From assembly GCA_944321525.1 (NCBI GenBank), contig CALULQ010000005.1, positions 1 through 64,000 of the forward strand: a stretch of 64,000 nucleotides of DNA, in the 5' to 3' direction. The stretch comes from an uncultured Paraprevotella sp. Its GTDB lineage: Bacteria > Bacteroidota > Bacteroidia > Bacteroidales > Bacteroidaceae. The notes below the pieces were generated by a model, which saw only the letters and a list, made by a program, of their open reading frames with translations, searched no databases and was not told where the DNA came from. A program made the position numbers and the translations under genes. Position 1 is the stretch's first letter. Every line of letters starts with the position of its first letter. This document shows, in pieces, positions 54,858-62,096 of this stretch.

Positions 54858-56765
54858 ATGAAGAAACGGACACTCATGGCTTCTTTGCTGTTGGCCTTCG
54901 CGGCGGGGCATGCGCCCTCGGCGTGGGCTGCCGGAGAGCCGGAAAAGGAGGATTTCGAAGGCTATCTTTTCGCTTATTTCGAGGGTGGAGGGGAAGGAAA
55001 ATGGCAGGAGCACCTGCGCTTTGCCCTCAGTAACGACGGTGTGAACTGGCGGGCGCTTAACGGCAACCGCCCCATCGTGGCTTCGGACACCATCAGCGAG
55101 AGCGGCGGCATACGCGACCCGCACATCCTGCGTGGCGAGGACGGGCGCTTCTACATCGTGGCCACGGACATGAACACGGTGAAGAACGGGTGGACGGAGA
55201 ATCCCGGCATCGTGCTGATGAGCTCCGACGACCTCATCCATTGGAAGCACTCCAAAATCAATCTGTCGAAGGACTATCCCAAAAACTTCGGAGACGCCTA
55301 TTGGGTGTGGGCGCCGCAGACCATCTACGACCGCAAGGCCAAGAAATATATGATTTACTTCACCCTGCAGCGCGACGACCGCAAGACGCTCATCAGCTAT
55401 TACGCCTACGCCAACAAGGACTTCACCGGATTCGAGAGCGAGCCCAAGCGGCTTTTCTCGGCCAAGTATGGCAGCATTGACAACGACATCATCGAGAAGG
55501 ACGGCGTGTTCCACCTCTTCTATAAGGGCAACACGAAGGACGAGAACGGGAAGGAAGTGAAGAACGGCATACAGCAGGCCGTGTCGAAAAGCTTGCGCGG
55601 CAAGTGGAAGGAGGACTTCAAGTATCTGGATGCCTATGCCGGCAAGACGCCCGTGGAAGGCTCGAGCATCTTCAAGCTCAACGGGAAGGACGAGTATGTG
55701 CTGATGTACGACATGTACACCAGCGGACGCTATGAATATCAGACCAGCACGGACCTCTACCATTTTTCCGAGCCGAAGGTGTTCACGAAGGACTTCTTCC
55801 CGCGCCACGGTTCCGTCATCTCGCTGACGCACGACGAGTTGCAGCGCCTGCAGGAGAAGTGGGGCTACGTGGTGCGCTATGAGTTCGAGAGCCAGGGTAA
55901 TCCCATCATCCGCCACCTGCACACGGCCGACCCCGCCGCCCTCGTCAAGGGCGACACGCTGTGGCTCTTCGCCGGGCACGACCTGAACGGCAACCAGAGC
56001 GGTTACGTGATGAAGGACTGGTTGCTCTTTTCCACCACCGACATGAAGCACTGGACGCAACATCCCGTGCCCCTGACCATCGACGAGTTCAAGTGGGCGG
56101 CCAGCAAGCAGGCCTATGCCGGGCACGCGGTGGAGCGCAACGGCAAGTATTATTGGTATGTCAGCACCAACTGGTGCGGCATCGGAGTGGCCGTGGCCGA
56201 CCAGATCACCGGGCCTTATAAAGACGCCCTGGGCAAGCCGCTGCTCACCAACAAGGACTGCTTCGACTCCAAGCACAGCTGGGCCTGCATCGACCCCGCG
56301 GTGTTCATCGACGACGACGGGCAAGCCTATCTCACGTGGGGCAACAAGGAGTGTTACATCGTGAAACTGAAAGAAAACATGATTGAAACCGAGGGCGAGG
56401 TGAAGCGCATCCACATCGACGAAAGTCACCCCTTCACCGAGGCACCATGGATTCATAAGTACAACGGCAAGTACTACCTGACGTATGCCAGCGAGTGGCC
56501 AGAGAAAATCGCTTATGCCGTGGCCGACCGGATTGAAGGCCCCTACGAGGTGAAGGGCGTGATTTCGGAAATCGCCGGCAACAGTAACACCACGCATCCC
56601 GCGATAGTGAACTTCAAGGGGAAATGGCTGTTCATCAGCCACAACGGAGGTCTGCCCACCGGCACGAGCTACAGCCGTTCCATCGTGGCCGAACCGTTGG
56701 AGTACAATGCCGACGGCACCATCAAGAACATTCCGCCCACGGCCGAGGGCGTGAAACCGATGTGA
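54858..56765 (+). CDS. Secreted glycosidase with two tandem GH43 domains
   Basis: This 635-residue protein has a signal peptide (ALLAFAAGHAPSAWA-type hydrophobic segment). It contains two propeller-like GH43 halves. The first (about 30-330) has GGIRDPHILRGEDGRFYIVA, GSIDNDIIEKDGVFHLFYKG and PVEGSSIFKLNGKDEYVLMY, i.e. Asp, Asp and Glu at the expected places. The second (about 345-625) has IIRHLHTADPAALVKGDTLW, CIDPAVFIDDDGQAYLTWG and FTEAPWIHKYNGKYYLTYA, again with all three acidic residues. Both sites therefore look intact. It stands alone with its own promoter and terminator and converges on the rhamnose operon, suggesting linked use of arabinose- and rhamnose-containing glycans. Confidence 0.88.
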   Translation: MKKRTLMASLLLAFAAGHAPSAWAAGEPEKEDFEGYLFAYFEGGGEGKWQEHLRFALSNDGVNWRALNGNRPIVASDTISESGGIRDPHILRGEDGRFYIVATDMNTVKNGWTENPGIVLMSSDDLIHWKHSKINLSKDYPKNFGDAYWVWAPQTIYDRKAKKYMIYFTLQRDDRKTLISYYAYANKDFTGFESEPKRLFSAKYGSIDNDIIEKDGVFHLFYKGNTKDENGKEVKNGIQQAVSKSLRGKWKEDFKYLDAYAGKTPVEGSSIFKLNGKDEYVLMYDMYTSGRYEYQTSTDLYHFSEPKVFTKDFFPRHGSVISLTHDELQRLQEKWGYVVRYEFESQGNPIIRHLHTADPAALVKGDTLWLFAGHDLNGNQSGYVMKDWLLFSTTDMKHWTQHPVPLTIDEFKWAASKQAYAGHAVERNGKYYWYVSTNWCGIGVAVADQITGPYKDALGKPLLTNKDCFDSKHSWACIDPAVFIDDDGQAYLTWGNKECYIVKLKENMIETEGEVKRIHIDESHPFTEAPWIHKYNGKYYLTYASEWPEKIAYAVADRIEGPYEVKGVISEIAGNSNTTHPAIVNFKGKWLFISHNGGLPTGTSYSRSIVAEPLEYNADGTIKNIPPTAEGVKPM

Positions 56766-56782
56766 TGTCCCCCTGGACGACA

Positions 56783-56839
56783 AGGCACAAAAAAACATCC
56801 ACCCCGACAGAGGAGCGGGGTGGATGTTTTTTTGTGCCT
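56783..56839. terminator. Bidirectional terminator between the GH43 gene and rhaM
   Basis: Arms 56783-56806 and 56816-56839 are perfect inverted complements over 24 bases with a nine-base loop. A-rich and T-rich tracts sit inside the arms, so on either strand a GC stem (CATCCACCCCG) is followed by seven T. It serves the convergent GH43 and rhamnose transcripts. Confidence 0.9.
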
Positions 56840-56862
56840 CAGACTTCGCGTAGACTCCGGCG

Positions 56863-57180
56863 TCAGTCCAGGTGGAACACTTCGCGGATGGGGATGGTCA
56901 CGGGCGAGTTGTCGGGGTTCACCTCCATGATGTCGGCCATGTAGTCCCACCACTTGCGGGTGATTTCGTCGGCTCCCATGTCTTGCGACGACGTTTCGCC
57001 CTCGATTTCCTGGTATCCGAACAGGATGTTCGTGTCCTTGTCCCAGTAGATGGAATAGTTGCGCACGCCGGCAGCCGAAAGTTGCTGCCTCAGTTCAGGC
57101 CAGAGGGCCGCGTGGCGGCGTGCATATTCTTCCTCGAAGCCCGGCTTGAGGAACATTTTGAATGCAAATCTTTTTGTCAT
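56863..57180 (-). CDS. rhaM: L-rhamnose mutarotase
   Basis: This 105-residue protein interconverts the anomers of L-rhamnose before isomerisation. It matches the family throughout: KRFAFKMFLKPGFEEEYARR, HAALWPELRQQLSAAGVRNY, SIYWDKDTNILFGY, and KWWDYMADIMEVNPDNSP. Active-site His and Tyr/Trp residues are in place. It is the last gene of the rha operon, 30 bases after rhaD. Confidence 0.95.
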   Translation of the reverse strand: MTKRFAFKMFLKPGFEEEYARRHAALWPELRQQLSAAGVRNYSIYWDKDTNILFGYQEIEGETSSQDMGADEITRKWWDYMADIMEVNPDNSPVTIPIREVFHLD

Positions 57181-57210
57181 GACGATAATGTTTTGTTGAT
57201 GAATGAAACA

Positions 57211-58020
57211 CTATTTGGGCAGGTGGAAGGCCACGGACATCTCGCGCATCTGTTCGTCGCTCATGCCCTGCGGCTCGAAGCCCATGTTCTTGGCCGCGAT
57301 GTAGATGAGGGCCGATTTGTTGAGCACGTCCACTTGGTCGAAGGCGGCCATGATGTCGGTGTCCACGGCAAACACGCCGTGCTTTTCCCACATCACCACG
57401 TCGTAGTCGGCCAGTTCGCGGATGGTGGCTTCGGCCAGTTCCACCGAACCCGGCAGCTTGTAGGGGATGATGCCCAGCCCGCGCGGACAGAAGGCCTTCG
57501 TTTCCGGTATCATGCTCCACAGCAGGGTGGAGGCCACATCCTTCTCCAGGAACTTCGGGTTGTGGCTCATGGCCACCAGCTCGATGGGGTGGGTGTGGAG
57601 CGAGGCCTTGTAGGGCAGGCCCTTGGCCAGCAGCTCGTTGTGCACGCTCAAGTGCGACGGCAGTTCCGAAGTGGGCTGCACCGGCTGGTCGGCGATGATG
57701 ACGTAGCTGGCGCAGTCGTCGCAAATGCGGATGACCGAGCCGTTTTCCATCGGGCGGCGCGCCAGGTCGCGCATCCGCTTTTGCGTCCCTTTGCAATAGA
57801 AGTAGCACCCTTTCAGATGGGGCAGCACGGCCCCGATGGGTTGCGGGCCGCAGATGGCCGGCATGGCGCGCACTTCGTCGTCGATGCAGTCCGTCACGTT
57901 CACGGTGATGTTGCCGCCGTTGCGTTCGGCCCACCCTTTTTGCCAAAGGTATCCGGCCACTTCGGCCACTTGGTTGATTTCCGCCTCCAGACGGGGGCGT
58001 CCTTTTAAGATAGATTCCAT
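57211..58020 (-). CDS. rhaD: Rhamnulose-1-phosphate aldolase
   Basis: This 269-residue class II zinc aldolase splits rhamnulose 1-phosphate to dihydroxyacetone phosphate and L-lactaldehyde. Motifs: WAERNGGNITVN, YKASLHTHPIELVAMSHN (zinc His pair), and VVMWEKHGVFAVD (third zinc His). The catalytic Glu region GNGSVIRICDD-type loop is also recognisable (ENGSVIRICDDCASY). It lies 27 bases after rhaT. Confidence 0.95.
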   Translation of the reverse strand: MESILKGRPRLEAEINQVAEVAGYLWQKGWAERNGGNITVNVTDCIDDEVRAMPAICGPQPIGAVLPHLKGCYFYCKGTQKRMRDLARRPMENGSVIRICDDCASYVIIADQPVQPTSELPSHLSVHNELLAKGLPYKASLHTHPIELVAMSHNPKFLEKDVASTLLWSMIPETKAFCPRGLGIIPYKLPGSVELAEATIRELADYDVVMWEKHGVFAVDTDIMAAFDQVDVLNKSALIYIAAKNMGFEPQGMSDEQMREMSVAFHLPK

Positions 58021-58047
58021 GTTACTCTTTATAGTTTAAACGGTTAT

Positions 58048-59073
58048 TTATTGTTGTGCCACGGCGACCAGCACGATGCTGCCCACCAGAATCACCAGTC
58101 CGGTCAGCAACACGCCCACCGTGCGACGCCCGCATCCTTTCCATTCCTTGAGCAAGATGCCCCACACGTTGCTGAACGTGACGTTCAGGGCCATCAGGAT
58201 GCTCCATGAGAAGGCCAGCAGCGTGGCGTGTCCGTCCAGGAAACTCTTGCCCATCTCGAGACCGAAGAACTGGGAGTACCAGAGCACACCGGCCAAGGCG
58301 CAGAACACGAGGTTGTTGCCCCACACGCTGCCTTTCCCGTAGTCGCCGAAAGTGTGGTTCTTCGCGTTCTGCCACAGGCAGTAGGCGGCATTGGTCAGGA
58401 AACCGCCGCTCGTGACGAGCACGATGACGGGCAATCCGGCGAAGAGCGGGTCCACGCCCTGGCCGATGGCGGCCGCCTTGATGCTGCCGCCGGCCTCGAG
58501 CCCGAGGGCGAAGCAGGCGCTCATCACGCCGCAAAGCAAGGCCACCAGCAGTCCCTTCGTCAGGGCGAAGTCCTTCACGGCGGCCCGCCGCTCTTCTTCC
58601 GACATGGACTTCGAGCGCAGGCTGCCCGCATAGCCGATGGTGGCGATGCCCACGATGGTGACCGCCACGCCGGCCAGCAGCCACAGCCCTTGTCCGTGGA
58701 ACAAGTCGGTGCCGACGAGCAGGGCGGGCAGCAGCGTGCCGAAGGCCGAGCAGGTGCCCAAGGCGATGCTCTGTCCCAAGGCCACGCCCAGGTAGCGCAT
58801 GCTCAGTCCGAAGGTCAGTCCGCCTATGCCCCAGAGCACGCCGTAGAGCACGGCCAAGGAGGCGTCGCCCTTTTGCCAGAGGCCCGTCAGCGACTCGCCT
58901 TCGGGCACGCCCAGCAGGGCGCCCAGGTAGGGGAATACCAGCCAGGCGAACACGCCCTGCACCAACCAGAAGCTTTCCCAGCTCCAGTCCTTCACCTTGT
59001 TGATGGGCACGTAGGAACTGGACTGTCCGAAACTGCCGATGGCGATGATCAGCAAAGCAAGAACAACGTCCAT
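58048..59073 (-). CDS. rhaT: L-rhamnose/proton symporter
   Basis: This 341-residue protein has about ten hydrophobic helices and no signal peptide, as in RhaT of the inner membrane. Typical segments are SFGQSSSYVPINKVKDWSWE, LGVALGQSIALGTCSAFGTL, KSMSEEERRAAVKDFALTKG and SQFFGLEMGKSFLDGHATLL. It imports L-rhamnose for the enzymes of the same operon. The start lies two bases after the rhaA stop. Confidence 0.95.
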   Translation of the reverse strand: MDVVLALLIIAIGSFGQSSSYVPINKVKDWSWESFWLVQGVFAWLVFPYLGALLGVPEGESLTGLWQKGDASLAVLYGVLWGIGGLTFGLSMRYLGVALGQSIALGTCSAFGTLLPALLVGTDLFHGQGLWLLAGVAVTIVGIATIGYAGSLRSKSMSEEERRAAVKDFALTKGLLVALLCGVMSACFALGLEAGGSIKAAAIGQGVDPLFAGLPVIVLVTSGGFLTNAAYCLWQNAKNHTFGDYGKGSVWGNNLVFCALAGVLWYSQFFGLEMGKSFLDGHATLLAFSWSILMALNVTFSNVWGILLKEWKGCGRRTVGVLLTGLVILVGSIVLVAVAQQ

Positions 59074-59075
59074 CG

Positions 59076-60329
59076 TCAGGCCCGTTTAGACAACACGCGC
59101 TTTTCGTAATCTTCCACGGCCGGGATGAACTCCTCGCCGACGGGCACGCCGTTGCGGAGGCAGAACATGTCCCACACGGCATTCCACGGCAACGACTTGC
59201 ACTCTTCCAGCAGGGCCAGCCTCTCGAAGCCTTGTCCGGCTGCCTCGTAGGCCCGCAGGGTGTCCAGCGGTTCGAGCAGCGCCTGGAGCAGGCATTTCTG
59301 CGTGGCGCGGCTTCCGATGACGTAGGCGCCGATGCGGTTGATGGATGCGTCGAAATAGTCCAACCCGATGTGTACGCGGTTCAGGGCGTCGCAGCGCACG
59401 ATTTCCTTGCACAAGTCCATTGTCTCGTCGTTCATGATGGTCACGTGGTCGGAGTCCCAACGCACGGGACGGCTCACGTGGAGCATCAGTTCCGGCACGA
59501 ACAGCAGGAGGGAGGACACCTTGTCGGCCACGCTTTCCGTGGGGTGGAAATGTCCGGTGTCCAAGGTGATGAGCTTGCCCCGCTGTGCGGCATAGCCGAT
59601 GTAGAAGTCGTTGGACCCCACGGTGTAGCTTTCCAGGCCGATGCCGAACACTTTCGATTCTACGCAGTCTTTCATGTGTGCATATTCCTGCGCGAAGACG
59701 GCATCGAGCGATTCCTTCAGCAGTTCGCGGTATTTCATTCGGTTCACCGTGATGTCCTTGCTGCCGTCGTGCACCCAGAGGTTCATGATGCAGGCGTCGC
59801 CCTGGCGCTGTCCCATCTCTTCGGCAATGGCGCGGCAGCGGCGGGTGTGTTCAATCCAGAAGTCGCGGATGCCCTTGTCCGGGTTGGCGAGGGAGAGGTC
59901 GCCCGATTTGGGGTGGGAGAAAGAGGTGGAGTTGAAGTCGAGCTTCATGTCGTGCTCTTGTGCCCACTGCATCCAGCCTTCGAAGTGGCGGGGCTCCACT
60001 TGGTCGCGGTCCACGAACTGTCCGCCGAATTCCCCGTAGATTTCGTGCAGGCTCAGGCGATGGCGTCCGGGTATGAGGGACGTGGCTTCAAGGATGTCGG
60101 CCCGCAGTTCCTCGATGTTGCGCGCCCGTCCGGGATAGTTGCCGGTGGCCTGGATGCCGCCGGTCAGTGCGCCGCCCGACTCGAAGCCGGTCACGTCGTC
60201 GGCCTGCCAGCAGTGAAGCGAGAGGGAGATGCCCTGCAGGGCGTTCAAAACATTGTCTGTGTCGATGCCCAGTGCGGCATAGCGTTCGCGTGCCACGTCG
60301 TAGGCTTGCTGAATCAAAGTGTCTTTCAT
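59076..60329 (-). CDS. rhaA: L-rhamnose isomerase
   Basis: This 417-residue enzyme converts L-rhamnose to L-rhamnulose with divalent metals. I chose the ATG at 60329 because MKDTLIQQAYDVARERYAAL is the usual family start; the open frame extends much further upstream only because it runs antisense-like through rhaB. Family segments: SLHCWQADDVTGFESGGALT, IYGEFGGQFVDRDQVEPRHF, LWVHDGSKDITVNR, LDTGHFHPTESVADKVSSLL and WDSDHVTIMNDETMDLCKE, which carry the metal ligands. Confidence 0.96.
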   Translation of the reverse strand: MKDTLIQQAYDVARERYAALGIDTDNVLNALQGISLSLHCWQADDVTGFESGGALTGGIQATGNYPGRARNIEELRADILEATSLIPGRHRLSLHEIYGEFGGQFVDRDQVEPRHFEGWMQWAQEHDMKLDFNSTSFSHPKSGDLSLANPDKGIRDFWIEHTRRCRAIAEEMGQRQGDACIMNLWVHDGSKDITVNRMKYRELLKESLDAVFAQEYAHMKDCVESKVFGIGLESYTVGSNDFYIGYAAQRGKLITLDTGHFHPTESVADKVSSLLLFVPELMLHVSRPVRWDSDHVTIMNDETMDLCKEIVRCDALNRVHIGLDYFDASINRIGAYVIGSRATQKCLLQALLEPLDTLRAYEAAGQGFERLALLEECKSLPWNAVWDMFCLRNGVPVGEEFIPAVEDYEKRVLSKRA

Positions 60330-60358
60330 AAACTTTAATTTTAATGATTGATGAATGT

Positions 60359-61825
60359 TTATTGGAGTTGTAATTTTAAGAAGCGTGCGTAGGCTTCGTC
60401 CCATGCTGCGGAGGGAGACGGGGCATAGGCCGTGGTGTTCACCGAAGCTGCCGAGAGCTGCCGCATGCCGGCTAGCGAGTCGGTGCCTCCGGCGGCGCGG
60501 ATTTGAACCAGCGCATTGCCCAAGGCCGTGCCTTCCGACGGGCCGGCCACAACGGGCAGCCCCGTGGCGTCGGCGGCATATTGCATCAAGTGGCGGTTGA
60601 GCGAGCCGCCGCCGATGGCGTGCAGGCGGTTGATGGGGAAGGGCACCATAGATTGCAGCAACTCCACCACCTGCCGATAGCGGAGGGCCAGGCTGCGGAA
60701 GATGCAACGGCAATAGTCGGCCGGGGAAGCGGGTGCCGCCTGTTCCGTCTGCCTGCAGTATTCCTTGATGGCTTCCGTCATGGAAACGGGATGGGCGAAT
60801 CCGCTCCAGTCGGGGAAAATCAGGCCTTCGTAATCCGACGTTTCGCAGGAGGCGGCCAGCTGTGCCACGTCGGACGGCGCGTCGGTCCACTCTTCCCAGC
60901 AACGCTCGAAGAGCCACAGCCCGCAGATGTTTTTCAAGAAGCGGGTGGTGCCGTCCATTCCGCCTTCGTTGGTGAAGTTGTGGCGGAAGCTGTCGGCCGT
61001 GATGATGGGCTTTTCCACTTCTACGCCCAGCAGCGACCACGTGCCGCAACTCAGGTAGGCGAAGTTGCCGTCTGCGGCGGGCACTGCGGCCACGGCCGAG
61101 GCGGTGTCGTGTCCGGCGACCGCCACTACGGGCACGTCGCCCAGGCCCGTGTATTGCCGCACTTGCGGTGTGAGCCGTCCGACCACCGTCCCGGGCAGCA
61201 CCAACCGCCCGAACCGTTCGCGGGGCAATGACAAGGCGTCCAGCAACTCTTCGTCCAAGTCGCCTTTCATGGGATTCAATATTTGGGAGGTGGAAGCCAC
61301 GGTGTATTCCGTCACGGCCTCGCCTGTCAGAAGGTAGGACAGGGCGTCGGGCGTGAACAGGATTTTGTCGGCGGACTCCAAGGCCGAACAACCGCCGCGC
61401 CTGAGCGTGTCCAACTGGAACAAGGAGTTGAAGTCCATGAACTGTATGCCGGTGAGTTGGTACACCTTTTCGGCCGGCATGCGCTCGAAAAAGGCGTCCA
61501 TGGCGCCCTCCGTGTGCGGGTCGCGGTAGCTGTAGGGCAGGCCGGCCAGCCGGCCGTCGGCGGTGAAGAGGGCGAAATCGCACCCCCAAGTGTCGATGCC
61601 GATGGACGTCAGCGTGATGTGCGCCTCGGCCACCTTCTTCAGGGCTTGCAGTATTTCGTAGTAGAGAGCCGGCAGATTCCAGAACGAATGTCCGGACATG
61701 GGGATGATGGGGTTCCTGAATCTCGCAAATTCTTGCAGTTCCACCCGTTGGCCGTCAAACGCGGCCAGCACGCACCGTCCGCTCGTCGCTCCCAGATCCA
61801 CGGCCAGATAATAAGACTTTTCCAT
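60359..61825 (-). CDS. rhaB: Rhamnulokinase
   Basis: This 488-residue ASKHA-fold kinase phosphorylates L-rhamnulose. The N-terminal phosphate loop is YLAVDLGATSGRCVL. Other family segments are GIDTWGCDFALFTADG, VAVAGHDTASAVAAVPA, YLSCGTWSLLGVE and the C-terminal HAIGGGSLNRHLMQYAADAT. It is first gene of the operon rhaB-rhaA-rhaT-rhaD-rhaM. A -7 element lies upstream at 61871-61878. No AraC-type rhamnose regulator is encoded next to it. Confidence 0.95.
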   Translation of the reverse strand: MEKSYYLAVDLGATSGRCVLAAFDGQRVELQEFARFRNPIIPMSGHSFWNLPALYYEILQALKKVAEAHITLTSIGIDTWGCDFALFTADGRLAGLPYSYRDPHTEGAMDAFFERMPAEKVYQLTGIQFMDFNSLFQLDTLRRGGCSALESADKILFTPDALSYLLTGEAVTEYTVASTSQILNPMKGDLDEELLDALSLPRERFGRLVLPGTVVGRLTPQVRQYTGLGDVPVVAVAGHDTASAVAAVPAADGNFAYLSCGTWSLLGVEVEKPIITADSFRHNFTNEGGMDGTTRFLKNICGLWLFERCWEEWTDAPSDVAQLAASCETSDYEGLIFPDWSGFAHPVSMTEAIKEYCRQTEQAAPASPADYCRCIFRSLALRYRQVVELLQSMVPFPINRLHAIGGGSLNRHLMQYAADATGLPVVAGPSEGTALGNALVQIRAAGGTDSLAGMRQLSAASVNTTAYAPSPSAAWDEAYARFLKLQLQ

Positions 61826-61870
61826 GATATTTTAGATTGATGATTTTGTTGCATTGCATTCTCGGTGTTG

Positions 61871-61878
61871 CAAATATA
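61871..61878 (-). promoter_or_regulatory. Bacteroidetes -7 element of the rhamnose operon
   Basis: On the minus strand this reads TATATTTG, an exact TAnnTTTG match, 45 bases before the rhaB ATG. No -33 consensus is obvious, which would suit an activator-dependent promoter. Confidence 0.55.
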
Positions 61879-62035
61879 GGCAAACCTGCGGGCTTTTGCC
61901 CTATGTTTTTTGTCTTATTTCATACGTTATTTGTCTGAAATGCTTCCGTCCGCGTGTTTTTCTGCGGGAGGAGGTGGCGGGAGTGCCGCAGAGCACCTTT
62001 TCGCAGGAACGGACAAGCTTTTCGCCCCAAAGCAT

Positions 62036-62043
62036 TACCTTTG
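62036..62043 (+). promoter_or_regulatory. Bacteroidetes -7 element of the TonB-dependent receptor gene
   Basis: TACCTTTG matches TAnnTTTG and lies 53 bases before the ATG at 62097. A cobalamin riboswitch would be plausible for a BtuB-like receptor, but I see no B12-box sequence between 61826 and 62096. Confidence 0.5.
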
Positions 62044-62096
62044 CACTTCCGCCCGGAAGAGGGGTGGAGCTTTTATTCATTTATTTTTTTGTCAAC

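Noticed and set aside
59076..61589. An 837-residue minus-strand frame that could be read as a fusion ending in RhaA
   Set aside because: The first half runs out of frame through rhaB and has no family resemblance. The ATG at 60329 gives a normal-length RhaA.
61826..62096. Cobalamin riboswitch upstream of the BtuB-like receptor
   Set aside because: Looked for because of the receptor type, but no B12-box-like sequence or matching fold could be seen.
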